A stretch of DNA of 64,000 bases from Paenibacillus ihbetae (lineage in GTDB: Bacteria > Bacillota > Bacilli > Paenibacillales > Paenibacillaceae), in the NCBI RefSeq assembly GCF_002741055.1, contig NZ_CP016809.1, positions 1,426,001-1,490,000 on the forward strand, in the 5' to 3' direction. Positions 1 through 8,555 of the stretch are shown here, piece by piece. Each line of letters begins with the position of its first letter. Position 1 is the stretch's first letter. Below the pieces are notes generated by a model. It worked only from the letters and a program-made list of their open reading frames with translations. It was not told the origin of the DNA and made no database searches. The position numbers and the translations under genes are program-made.

Positions 1-305
1 CCAAGATAGAACAAGGCTGTCAATCCGATTCCGAGCCGATATGCCAGCAGCCGATCTTTCAGCTTGGCCAGCTTGCCAATATATACGGAAGCTGCCGGGG
101 CGGCAGCGAGCGTAATCAGATTAAACATGCCGTTTACCCATAGATCATTCGTGAGCCGCCACAAATACAGGTTGACGAGAATCGCCGCAAGGGCATTGCC
201 GAATTGATAAATGCCATGATTGAATAGAGTAACGCCCGCTTCCCTTGAAAGGCGTCTTCGTTCGCTGCCCGGCCGAGCGCTTCCCTGCTACCGTGTCCTA
301 TTCAT
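1..305 (-). pseudogene. MFS transporter, N-terminal part, with amber codon at position 6
   Basis: The reading frame runs off the left edge of the window. The visible product contains RLSREAGVTLFNHGIYQFGN followed by hydrophobic segments, typical of the first two membrane spans of a Paenibacillus-type MFS permease. The only plausible ATG (303-305) overlaps the stop of the upstream gene (ATGAATAG). Five codons later the same frame has a TAG at 288-290, then stays open to the edge. No ATG, GTG or TTG lies between the amber codon and the conserved start of the first membrane span. Seen: the in-frame stop and the open frame after it. Inferred: a recent nonsense mutation, or a sequencing error, in the last visible gene of the operon. 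The substrate cannot be named. Confidence 0.55.
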
Positions 306-1422
306 CCGCTGCAATTCGATGGAATCGGGGACTAAATGTCGCTGCCTGAAGCGGAGAGGCAGGAAGCCCGCCGAGCTCGCGGAGCGTGTAGCGGATCAGG
401 ATGGCCTGGGTACCCGCATTCATATCTCCTTCGGCCTCTCCCCGGCCGAGGGGGACCGGAACCGGCATGTCCGGGTAGCTCTCCCCCGGCTTGACCTGGG
501 CGACGTTCGGTGCCGGCGGCGAGTGATGCAGCTCTCGAGAGAAGCCGCCGTCCGCACGTTTGAGCCTCGCCATATTCCACAGCGTAATTTCCGCGATTTC
601 CACCATTTCATCCTCGGGAATATCCATGTTCATCGATGACAGAAGACTGATTGGATTGCGGATATAGCACATATCCTCCGCCCTTTCGGTTCGCAGAATA
701 TGCAGCAGCGAGCGGTATAATTCCGGGACGCGCGGCAGCGGGATCCGAAACCGGTTATAAAACGTCAACAGCTTAAACGTGCCGGATATGCGGACATAGG
801 GCGCGCCTTCGCCCCATAAGCCTGTATCCGGATCCTGAATTTCGGCAAAATACGATAACGCCTCTTGGAGACACGTCTCCCGCTTCTCCGAAGGCATTTG
901 CAGCAGGTACGGCGCCGAGTTGCACAGCCTGTCGCACCCGCGCCAGCTGTTCACCAGACTGATTGAGCGCAGCCACTCGCGATATGCGGTCGGGCTGCGG
1001 CAATAATCCGGTGCCGCCTCTTCGGAGCCCCCCGCTCCGGGCAGCGGATAGATCGGGGCTGCACCGAGCTTACGGAGGGAGCCGATGCTGTAGCCGAGCG
1101 CACGTCCTACCATGACCTCATCTCGTCTCATATCCGGATTCGCATCATAGAAATAGCCCGTAACGGGATCCTGCTTCGACTGAAAGAATTGAATCATGCG
1201 CCCCCTCACGTCCTCTGTCAAACCCGCTGTAAGGCCGCAGCGTTCGATAATGCCAAGCGCCTGAGCCGTCGATTCGATGTCCGGGGTGAACCCGGGCGAG
1301 TTCCGGGAGCTCCGGGCATAATAAAAGCCGCCCGACTCGGGATCATATTGTCCCTCAAGCCATTCGAAGAAGCCTTCGAAGAGCCCGTCCCCGCTCTCTA
1401 AAATGTCCTGTAACCGCTGCAT
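298..1422 (-). CDS. alpha/alpha-toroid (prenyltransferase/squalene-oxidase-repeat-like) protein, 374 aa
   Basis: No enzyme family could be assigned with certainty. The protein has no signal peptide or membrane span. It holds repeated helical segments with DPESGGF, DPVTGYF and DPDTGLWG turns, the pattern of terpenoid-cyclase/prenyltransferase-type alpha/alpha toroids. Some uncharacterised proteins of sugar operons share that fold. An upstream in-frame ATG exists, but the start at 1422 follows a strong AGGAGG site about 7 bases away, so it is preferred. The gene begins 17 bp after the GH43 gene and its end overlaps the ATG of the MFS gene, so it is cotranscribed with the ABC importer. A role on the imported sugar or its aglycone is a guess. 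Confidence 0.7.
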   Translation of the reverse strand: MQRLQDILESGDGLFEGFFEWLEGQYDPESGGFYYARSSRNSPGFTPDIESTAQALGIIERCGLTAGLTEDVRGRMIQFFQSKQDPVTGYFYDANPDMRRDEVMVGRALGYSIGSLRKLGAAPIYPLPGAGGSEEAAPDYCRSPTAYREWLRSISLVNSWRGCDRLCNSAPYLLQMPSEKRETCLQEALSYFAEIQDPDTGLWGEGAPYVRISGTFKLLTFYNRFRIPLPRVPELYRSLLHILRTERAEDMCYIRNPISLLSSMNMDIPEDEMVEIAEITLWNMARLKRADGGFSRELHHSPPAPNVAQVKPGESYPDMPVPVPLGRGEAEGDMNAGTQAILIRYTLRELGGLPASPLQAATFSPRFHRIAADE

Positions 1423-1439
1423 GCCGCCACCTCCTCCCC

Positions 1440-3002
1440 TCATTGTCCGGCTGTCCATGCTTCTGCTTCATACGAAAAGTTTCGAAAGATTGCCTTGCCG
1501 GCCCCAGCGACATCCAGCCCGATCCGCAGGCTTTGGAAGCCGCCGAGCGTATTATGATGCATGCCCGACACTTCTACCGTCTTGTCGTATCGGAACCATT
1601 CCGCTCCATCAGAGCTATAGTAAAAAGACACGATATGCTCGTCATTGACGATGCGCAGAAATGCATGCCCTCCTCTGGTCGGGATGACCGCGTAGCTTTT
1701 GAACGACCGGAAATGCCGGACCCCCTCAGCGCTGATCCCGATGCCCAGATAGGCCGATTCGTTGTAATATAGCAGCAGCCGGCCCTCGGCGGCCCCTTCC
1801 ACGGCAATTTCCACCTGTGCCGTATACCGCTCGTGTCCCGGCATGAAGAAGAGCGGCGAACGTTCCATTCCCTCGGCCGGCCCCTCCGCCGTCAGGCCTT
1901 CATTCCCGGCGCGAAATCTGCACGATGGCGCGCAGCCCTCGCACTGCCAGTGCACTCCGAGCTCCGCCCCGTTCAGCGAATCGCGGAACACCGCTTGCGG
2001 CGGCAAAGGGCTCACGCCCCTGCCCATGCCGGCTGCTCGAAACCAGCCGTCAGCGGTCCATTCGACGCGCTCCAGCAGGGTCTGGCGGCCCAGCGTATGG
2101 TAACCGTTCCTGTACGCGTGGTAGACCATCCACCATTCGCCGTCAGGCGTATCAATCAAAGAGGCGTGGCCCTTGGACCACCAAGGCTCTTCCTTCGACC
2201 ACGTGCGGACGATCGGATTATAGGGGGAATGCTCCCATGGACCCCATGGCGTTCTCGATCTCGACGAAACGGCCATGTGACTGGTCGGCGGTCCTGCCGT
2301 TCCGCCAACCGCCACCGTCAAGTAATAATAGCCGTTATGGCGGGTCACCTTCGGCCCCTCCAGACTGTAGGCCTCCACAACCCAATCCTTCGGATACCTC
2401 CAGCCGTCATACACATGCTTGACATCGCCGGTGACCGACAGCCCGTCGTCCGACAATGCCGCGAACGCTCCGCCGGACATGTGCAAATACCTTTTGCCGT
2501 CCGGTGCCACCGTATGTCCGGGATCGATGCCGCGAATCCCGAGACTGACCGGCTCGCTCCAAGGCCCTGCCGGGTCAGAGGCGGTAACGACCCAATTGGT
2601 TCCGCCTGCAGGATAATAGATATAGAAGCTATCGTTATGCATCACGAAATCCGGCGCCCATACATCCCCTGCATACCGGGTGAGGGCTGCGCCGACGCGG
2701 CGCCAATTCCGCATATCCCGCGAGTGCCAGATGATAAGCCCCGGGGTCAGCTTATACGATGAATGGGTCATATAGTAATCGTCGCCGACCCGGATGATCG
2801 AAGGGTCGGCATAGTTGCCCGCGATGATCGGGGCATACATCCCCGCATCCGTGTCCCGGAACACGGAATCCTCGTGAACGGGATCTCGGGTTACAGAGTC
2901 CTGGAGCACGACATCCTGGCCGGATGCATCGCCCAGCTCCGAACGGGCCGGCCTGTTAAGGCCATACCCCTCACCGTGCGATTCTGCTTCTGCATGCGAC
3001 AT
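1440..3002 (-). CDS. glycoside hydrolase family 43 protein (beta-xylosidase/arabinofuranosidase type)
   Basis: GH43 enzymes cleave arabinose or xylose units from plant hemicellulose and pectin side chains. The catalytic five-blade propeller occupies about residues 56-350. The general base is visible at Asp66 in NYADPSII, the pKa-modulating Asp in GIDPGHT and the general acid Glu in LEGPKVT. The last 170 residues form a beta-rich accessory domain ending in a DUF1349-like region. There is no signal peptide, so the enzyme should act in the cytoplasm on imported oligosaccharides. The start at 3002 follows a GAGGTG site. The first 50 residues are Asp-rich and unlike the family, so Met55 is a possible alternative start. 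The gene lies 15 bp after the permease gene. Exact substrate specificity is not readable from sequence. Confidence 0.88.
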   Translation of the reverse strand: MSHAEAESHGEGYGLNRPARSELGDASGQDVVLQDSVTRDPVHEDSVFRDTDAGMYAPIIAGNYADPSIIRVGDDYYMTHSSYKLTPGLIIWHSRDMRNWRRVGAALTRYAGDVWAPDFVMHNDSFYIYYPAGGTNWVVTASDPAGPWSEPVSLGIRGIDPGHTVAPDGKRYLHMSGGAFAALSDDGLSVTGDVKHVYDGWRYPKDWVVEAYSLEGPKVTRHNGYYYLTVAVGGTAGPPTSHMAVSSRSRTPWGPWEHSPYNPIVRTWSKEEPWWSKGHASLIDTPDGEWWMVYHAYRNGYHTLGRQTLLERVEWTADGWFRAAGMGRGVSPLPPQAVFRDSLNGAELGVHWQCEGCAPSCRFRAGNEGLTAEGPAEGMERSPLFFMPGHERYTAQVEIAVEGAAEGRLLLYYNESAYLGIGISAEGVRHFRSFKSYAVIPTRGGHAFLRIVNDEHIVSFYYSSDGAEWFRYDKTVEVSGMHHNTLGGFQSLRIGLDVAGAGKAIFRNFSYEAEAWTAGQ

Positions 3003-3017
3003 TTTTCCCCACCTCTT

Positions 3018-3896
3018 CTATCCCTTGATGGAACCAAGCAGCGCCCCTTTGGCAAAGTGCTTCTGCAGGAACGGATATACGCATAATATCGGGAGCGTCG
3101 CCACAACGATGACCGCCATCTTCACCGTTTGCTCCGGCGGACGAACGATGTCCTCCATGCCGGAGGTATCCGCCGCCAAGCCGCTGGCCAGGATGACGAT
3201 TTGCCGCAGGATGACCTGCACCGGCCATTTGGCCGCATCGTTTAAATACAAAATCGCCTGCATGTACGTATTCCAATACGTAACGGCATAGAACAACGAG
3301 ATGGTAGCAATGGCCGGCATCGACAAAGGGATGACGATCCGGAACAGGATCCCCCAATCGCCCGCCCCGTCAATCTTCGCGGATTCCTCCAGCCCCTCCG
3401 GCAAATTTTGAAAGAAGTTTCGCATGATAATCAGGTTAAAGGCATTGATGGCGGACGGCACGATCAGCGCGGCATACGAATCGATCATCCCCAGCTCCTT
3501 AACGACGAGAAACGTTGGAATCATGCCTCCGCTGAACAGCATCGTAAACAGCACCATGAACATAATGAAATTCCGGCCGTCCAGATCCTTGCGGGATAAG
3601 CCGTATGCCATCAGGCAGGTGAGCAGCATGCTGAACAGCGTGCCGAAGAATGTGACGCCCACGGATACGCCAAGCGATTTGAACACGGTATTGGTTGAAA
3701 AAATATATTTGTAGGCATCAAGCGACCATACGGTTGGAAAGAGGACGAACTGCTTCTGCGCCAGCTCCGTCACCGTCGTGAACGAACCGGCGATGACGTG
3801 GATGAAAGGCAAAATCGTAACCAGCCCGATGATCAGCAGCAGCGTATAGTTGACGAAATCGAAGATGCGGCTCGAGATCGTTTTATCTTGGACCAT
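3018..3896 (-). CDS. carbohydrate ABC transporter permease, YtcP/LplC type
   Basis: Membrane permease of a CUT1-type sugar importer, 292 aa with six hydrophobic segments. The cytoplasmic EAA loop reads LEESAKIDGAGDWGILFRIV, the contact site for the ATPase. The family signature ends with the basic, glycine-rich tail GALLGSIKG. The start chosen (Met at 3896) follows AGAAAGG just downstream of the stop of the partner permease gene; a longer frame to 3956 would overlap that gene. It pairs with the LplB-type permease upstream and the two lipoprotein genes. No ATP-binding subunit is encoded here. In Bacillota a shared MsmX-type ATPase usually serves such systems (family knowledge). Confidence 0.92.
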   Translation of the reverse strand: MVQDKTISSRIFDFVNYTLLLIIGLVTILPFIHVIAGSFTTVTELAQKQFVLFPTVWSLDAYKYIFSTNTVFKSLGVSVGVTFFGTLFSMLLTCLMAYGLSRKDLDGRNFIMFMVLFTMLFSGGMIPTFLVVKELGMIDSYAALIVPSAINAFNLIIMRNFFQNLPEGLEESAKIDGAGDWGILFRIVIPLSMPAIATISLFYAVTYWNTYMQAILYLNDAAKWPVQVILRQIVILASGLAADTSGMEDIVRPPEQTVKMAVIVVATLPILCVYPFLQKHFAKGALLGSIKG

Positions 3897-3916
3897 AGCG
3901 ATCAACCTTTCTCGTA

Positions 3917-4876
3917 TTAGTAGATTCCTTCTTCTCCGGCCTTTTTGGCCAGCCAATTCGCCAGCATGACCAAGATCAGGCCGATCAGCGATTTGAAAAA
4001 TCCAACCGCTGTGCTGAAGCTGAATTGTCCCTGCTTAAGACCGGCCGTATACACATACGTATCGAATATCTCCGCCACATCCCGATTCATCGAGTTCAGG
4101 AGGAGATAGATATGTTCGAACCCAAGCTCCAGTACGTCCCCGATTTTCAGGATCAGCAGGACGACGATCACGCTGCGGATCGAAGGGAGCGTTATATGCC
4201 ACATTTGCCGAAAACGGCTGGCGCCGTCGATCCGGGATGCTTCGTACAAGCCGGGATCGATCGCGGCCATGGCAGCCAGATAGATGATCGTACCCCACCC
4301 GGCCTCCCGCCATATCACCTGGACGATATACATCGGTCTGAACCAATCGCTGCTCATCAAGAAGTTAATCTTGTCGAATCCGGCCATGACCAGCAGCTCG
4401 TTGATGATCCCGCGGTCCATGGACAGCATAACGAACGAAATGGATACGATAATGACCCAGGACATGAAATGGGGAATGTAGACCAAGGTTTGGATAAACC
4501 GCTTAAACACCTCGCGCCGCACTTCATTCAGCATGAGGGCAAGAATGATCGGCACCGGAAAATAAAACAGCAGATTCATAAAAAACAGCAGCAGCGTATT
4601 GCGCAAAATCGTAAAGAACATCGGCTCGGTAAACAGCCGCTCGAAATGCTTGAGCCCGACCCACGGGCTGTCCATCACGCCGAGATAGGCCTGGTAATCC
4701 TGAAATGCGATAATCAATCCCGACATCGGAATGTACTTGAAGATCAAAAAGTATAAAAATCCGGGAACAATCATGAGATAGATCGCCCGGTTCTTCCAAA
4801 TCCTTCTCATTCGTCCGGAATCCGGCTTCGTCTTGGCGTCTTTGCCCATTCCGGCCTGCACGGCGGTTTCGCTCAT
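3917..4876 (-). CDS. carbohydrate ABC transporter permease, LplB type
   Basis: First permease subunit of the importer, 319 aa. After a charged N-terminal 30 residues comes the LplB-type opening (YLMIVPGFLYFLIFKYIPM), then six membrane segments and the EAA loop (LYEASRIDGASRFRQMWHI). The start at 4876 follows GAAAGGAAG. It is separated from the upstream lipoprotein gene by a short gap that contains a strong hairpin, and from the next permease by 20 bp. Together the two permeases form the channel for the sugar delivered by one or both lipoproteins encoded at 4962-8364. Confidence 0.92.
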   Translation of the reverse strand: MSETAVQAGMGKDAKTKPDSGRMRRIWKNRAIYLMIVPGFLYFLIFKYIPMSGLIIAFQDYQAYLGVMDSPWVGLKHFERLFTEPMFFTILRNTLLLFFMNLLFYFPVPIILALMLNEVRREVFKRFIQTLVYIPHFMSWVIIVSISFVMLSMDRGIINELLVMAGFDKINFLMSSDWFRPMYIVQVIWREAGWGTIIYLAAMAAIDPGLYEASRIDGASRFRQMWHITLPSIRSVIVVLLILKIGDVLELGFEHIYLLLNSMNRDVAEIFDTYVYTAGLKQGQFSFSTAVGFFKSLIGLILVMLANWLAKKAGEEGIY

Positions 4877-4909
4877 GACTTCGACTTCCTTTCTGTCCCC
4901 GGTTTAAAC

Positions 4910-4936
4910 GGGAGACTGCATGATCTGCAGTCTCCC
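4910..4936 (-). promoter_or_regulatory. intercistronic hairpin between lipoprotein and permease genes
   Basis: A perfect 11-bp inverted repeat (GGGAGACTGCA ... TGCAGTCTCCC) with a 5-base loop lies between the binding-protein gene and lplB-type gene. There is no U-run after it on the minus strand. In comparable operons such hairpins stabilise the lipoprotein message or partly terminate, giving more binding protein than permease. That role is inferred. Confidence 0.6.
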
Positions 4937-4961
4937 TGCTCCGGGATGGTGGCATGCTTCG

Positions 4962-6497
4962 TTATTTGGATGCTTCATAGGATGCGTTGTATTCGTCGAT
5001 AATTTGCTGTCCGCCGCTCTTAAGCCAATTATCGATAACGGACTGGAAGCCCGCTTCATCAATATCGCCCAGCATGAATTGGTAGGTGCCGTCTTTAATC
5101 ATTTCCTGCAGCTGGACGCCCTTCTCATTAAACGTTTTGGAATCCAGCGCAGCTGACGGATCCTCGATCAAGTAGTCGTTATTCTCTACGATCAATTGCT
5201 CCGATTTCGCCTTGACCGGGAGGATGTGCTTCGCTTCCAGGAAGCCTTCAACCGTCAACGGTCCTCCAACCTGCATGGCCTGGTAAGGCTTGACTTCGCG
5301 GTCGGTCAGCTTCGTGTCCTCCGAAGGAACGACCTTGCCGTCTTCCAGCTTATGATGCTCGCCCTCGATGCCCCAATAAATGAGGTTTCCGAGCTCCGTG
5401 CTCATCAGCTGATCCATGAAGGCAAGCACGTCTTTCAGCTCCTCTTCGGATTTGATCGCGGTTTTCGGGAAGAGGATCACCGAGCCGTATCCCGGAACGG
5501 ACCAGATGCCGAAGCCGTTAGGTCCGCCCTCGATCTTGTTCTGCACGTCCAGCTCGGCATTCGGGTTAACCTCCACCACTTTCGGATGCAGGCTGGACAC
5601 ATCGCCCATCGCACCGATGTATACCCCGGCCTTGCCGGTAATCAGCAGATTCTGCTGGTCCGTCTTGCTCGTCACCGGGAAGTCCTGATTGATCAATCCT
5701 TCCTGATGAAGCTTCCTGAAAAATTTCATCGTTTCCATATACTCCGGGAACATGAATTCAGGTGCGAGCTTGCCGTCCTTCTCTCCCCAGTTGTTCGGCG
5801 TGCCGAACCAGGAGCTGATCGTTTTGAAGGCGCCGTAAATGAGGTCGTTCCGATCCGTCAGCGGAATCGTATCGTCCTTGCCGTTGCCGTCCGGATCATT
5901 CTCCTTGAACTGCTTCAGCATATTGTAAAATTCGTCGATCGTCGTTGGCGTGCTGAGCCCGAGCTTGTCAGCCCAGTCCTTGCGGTAAATAATGCCCTGC
6001 CTGGAGAGCGGAACCTCGCGGTATAGCGCATAAATTTTGCCGTCCACGGCCGTATTCTTCAAGACATCCGGTTTCAGCCTGCTGAGATTCGGGTATTGGT
6101 CCAGCAGAGGTCCGATCTCCCAGAATTGGCCGTTTCGGATCGCATCCCGCATATTGACGAGGGAAGCCGCATTCTTTAGATAGGTAACCTGAGGCAGCGT
6201 TCCTGTCGCCAGGGAAGCATTTACCTTTTCGTCATACGTTCCGTCCGGCACCCACTGGATCTCCAGGTTCGTGTTCGTTTTTTCCTCGATGATTTTCTCA
6301 ATTTTGTCCGAAGGCACTTCCGGCGTGTGGAGGTTGGCCATGATGGAGATGGACACCGGACCCTTCGCTTGTTCGCCGCCTGCAGGCGCTTCGCCGCTCT
6401 GACCGCCTGTCGCTGTGGAGCCGCCGCCGCAGCCTGCCAATACCGCTAAAGCGGTTACAATTGCCAGTATGGTACTGGCTTGTTTCTTTTTCATCAT
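4962..6497 (-). CDS. extracellular solute-binding lipoprotein (LplA-like), copy 1
   Basis: Sugar-binding lipoprotein of the ABC importer, about 511 aa. The signal sequence starts MMKKKQ and ends in the lipobox LAGC, so the mature protein is lipid-anchored outside the membrane. A DPDGNGKDDTI loop resembles an EF-hand/calcium site and recurs in the paralogue and in the protein at 31166. The true start is set by GGAGG 5 bases before ATG 6497; the open frame continues further upstream but lacks a signal peptide there. The downstream neighbours are the two permeases. It is a close paralogue of the lipoprotein encoded immediately upstream, but the two are separated by a terminator, so this copy probably has its own promoter. 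Confidence 0.92.
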   Translation of the reverse strand: MMKKKQASTILAIVTALAVLAGCGGGSTATGGQSGEAPAGGEQAKGPVSISIMANLHTPEVPSDKIEKIIEEKTNTNLEIQWVPDGTYDEKVNASLATGTLPQVTYLKNAASLVNMRDAIRNGQFWEIGPLLDQYPNLSRLKPDVLKNTAVDGKIYALYREVPLSRQGIIYRKDWADKLGLSTPTTIDEFYNMLKQFKENDPDGNGKDDTIPLTDRNDLIYGAFKTISSWFGTPNNWGEKDGKLAPEFMFPEYMETMKFFRKLHQEGLINQDFPVTSKTDQQNLLITGKAGVYIGAMGDVSSLHPKVVEVNPNAELDVQNKIEGGPNGFGIWSVPGYGSVILFPKTAIKSEEELKDVLAFMDQLMSTELGNLIYWGIEGEHHKLEDGKVVPSEDTKLTDREVKPYQAMQVGGPLTVEGFLEAKHILPVKAKSEQLIVENNDYLIEDPSAALDSKTFNEKGVQLQEMIKDGTYQFMLGDIDEAGFQSVIDNWLKSGGQQIIDEYNASYEASK

Positions 6498-6628
6498 TTT
6501 GACCTCCATTTTTAAAATTTCGATTTGGGCTGGCATGAACAGCTTAACGGAGGGATGGCGGGTACGCATATAATCCCGGGATTGGGTGTGCGGCTTGCAC
6601 GGCTGGGATTGCGCTGCAGAAGCGCCAT

Positions 6629-6644
6629 CAAATCTAATGATTAT
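6629..6644. promoter_or_regulatory. candidate operator (AATCTAATG motif) upstream of lipoprotein copy 1
   Basis: The 16-mer CAAATCTAATGATTAT occurs here, 132 bp before the start at 6497, and again exactly at 12195-12210 before the FAD oxidoreductase gene. A TTGACA-like hexamer on the minus strand lies next to it (6647-6652). The 6498-6776 stretch otherwise holds no gene I can support. Operator function is inferred from position and repetition. Confidence 0.35.
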
Positions 6645-6776
6645 GCTGTCAACGCCTGCATCGATTGAGCCGGAGCGAATGCCGGAAGCTGCCAGGCTAT
6701 GCGAGGGGCTCACGGGCAAGCAGTGATTACTTCCGCATTTGCACATTACGTCTGGACGCTCCTTCCAGAAAAACGC

Positions 6777-6811
6777 AAAAAAAAACCGCCAGGGCATTTA
6801 CTCCCTAACGG
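6777..6811 (-). terminator. rho-independent terminator after lipoprotein copy 2
   Basis: On the minus strand CCGTTAGGG pairs with CCCTGGCGG (nine pairs, two of them G-U) around an 8-base loop, followed by nine T. The stop codon at 6805 lies inside the stem. It separates the two paralogous lipoprotein genes. Confidence 0.85.
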
Positions 6812-8364
6812 TAGTTCTCATGATTATATTGCGGAATCGAGTTATACAGCGGAGTCGAACTCCGGTACGATTCGTTAAACTCTCTGATGATCTCTTCCCC
6901 GCCCTCTTCCAGCCAGCGCTCGACCTGCGCTTCATACCCCGCTTCATCGATCATCCCGAGAATGAACTGATAGGTCGCATCACGCATGCTCTCTTCCAGC
7001 CTGACGCCGATCTCATTATATCGGACGGACTCAAGCGGAACGGTCGGATCGTTGATTAGAAAGTTCTCATTGTCAAGAATGAGGCGCTCCGCCTTGTCCT
7101 TAGCCTCGTTCTTGTTCACCGGTTGAAGCATGCCGTCGATGGTGCTTGAACCTCCGATCATGAGCGCTTGATACGGCTTCACGTCCTTCTCCCGCAGGTT
7201 GTACGAATCCACGGCCATGGCTTTACCGTCCTGAACCGTATAATGCTCGCCTTCGATTCCCCAATACATGTAATTGGCCAGCTCGGCGCTCATTAGTTCA
7301 TTGTAGAAGGCCAGCACTTCCTTCAATTCCGCCTCGGTCGGGATCGCGGACTTGGGAAACAGGACGACCGTGCCGTATCCCTGCGTAGCCCAAACCCCGT
7401 ATCCGTTCGGCCCCCGCACCCGGTTATGGACATCCAGCACCGCATCCGGGTCATTGGCCTTCAGCTTCGCTTCCAGAGACAGCACATCGCTCATCGCCCC
7501 TACATACACGCCCGCCTTACCGGTAATGAAGAGCTCCTGCTGGTCCTTCTTGCTCGTTATCGGAAAATCGCGATTGATCAGCCCCTCTTCATGCAGCTTG
7601 CGGAAAAACTTCATCGTCTCCATATATTTGGGAAAACGGAACTCGGGCTGCAGGGAATCCTGATACCAGCCCCAATTGTTCGGCGTTCCAAAATAGGAGC
7701 TGATGGTCTTGAATGCTCCGTAAATCAGGTCATTGCGGTCCGTGAGCCCGATCGTATCATCGAGTCCGTTACCGTCCGGGTCGTCATATGTAAACCTTTT
7801 CAACATTTCATACAGCTCTTCCAGCGTCCCGGGCGCTGACAGCCCAAGTCGGTCCGCCCAGTCCTTCCGGTAAATGATCCCCTGCCTAGACAGCGCGCGT
7901 TCTTGATAGAGGCTGTATAATTTGCCGTCCACCGACGTATTCTTGAGCACCTCCGGCTTCAATGCGCTCAAATTCGGATAGCTGTCCAGGTATGGCCCGA
8001 TCTCCCAAAACAAACCGCTGCGGATCTCATCCTTAAAATAAGACAGAGAGGCTGCATTCTTTAAATACAGCACCTTCGGCAACGTTCCTGTCGCAATCGA
8101 GGCATAGACTTTTTCATCATAGCTGCCGTCCGGTACCCATTGAATGCTCAGCTGCGTCCCCGTTCTCTCCTCGATGATTTTCTCGATCGTATCCGATGGA
8201 ACTTCTGCCGTATGCAGATTAGCCATTATCGAAATATGGGGCCGGTGGTTCTCCGAAGCATTGGTCGGCCCGCTTGTCCAAACCCGTGATAAGCCGACGC
8301 AGGCAGCCATCAGCGCCAGCATGATCAAGGGCAGCAAAACATAACGCTTGATACGGATACTCAC
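6805..8364 (-). CDS. extracellular solute-binding lipoprotein (LplA-like), copy 2
   Basis: Paralogue of the lipoprotein at 4962-6497; most of the mature sequence aligns without gaps (for example ISIMANLHTAEVPSDTIEKI against ISIMANLHTPEVPSDKIEKI). The N-terminus has a basic stretch, a hydrophobic core and the lipobox LMAAC, giving a membrane-anchored binding protein. I place the start at GTG 8364, ten bases after GGAGG; the frame is open to 8418. The gene is divergent from the AraC-type sensor at 8556 and ends in its own terminator. It may therefore be the regulated, high-expression copy, or may present ligand to the sensor. Both are inferences. It is about 519 aa, normal for the family. Confidence 0.9.
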   Translation of the reverse strand: MSIRIKRYVLLPLIMLALMAACVGLSRVWTSGPTNASENHRPHISIMANLHTAEVPSDTIEKIIEERTGTQLSIQWVPDGSYDEKVYASIATGTLPKVLYLKNAASLSYFKDEIRSGLFWEIGPYLDSYPNLSALKPEVLKNTSVDGKLYSLYQERALSRQGIIYRKDWADRLGLSAPGTLEELYEMLKRFTYDDPDGNGLDDTIGLTDRNDLIYGAFKTISSYFGTPNNWGWYQDSLQPEFRFPKYMETMKFFRKLHEEGLINRDFPITSKKDQQELFITGKAGVYVGAMSDVLSLEAKLKANDPDAVLDVHNRVRGPNGYGVWATQGYGTVVLFPKSAIPTEAELKEVLAFYNELMSAELANYMYWGIEGEHYTVQDGKAMAVDSYNLREKDVKPYQALMIGGSSTIDGMLQPVNKNEAKDKAERLILDNENFLINDPTVPLESVRYNEIGVRLEESMRDATYQFILGMIDEAGYEAQVERWLEEGGEEIIREFNESYRSSTPLYNSIPQYNHENYR

Positions 8365-8555
8365 AGCACGACAACCTCCGTTTCCCGACATCCTTGTAGA
8401 CAGATTACCGAAATCCATTCTATTATGCAGTTGTATTCAGACGTGAAGCTTCCAACATCAAATGCAAGGATTATTCCCTAGGAAATGATTATTGAACGGG
8501 ATCGGTAGAACCCATACAATGATTATACACTTTGTTAAACAGGAGAGTGTACCTA

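Noticed and set aside
1833..2762. 309-residue open frame on the plus strand opposite the GH43 gene
   Set aside because: Antisense shadow; codon-phase effect of GC-rich DNA, no recognisable motif.
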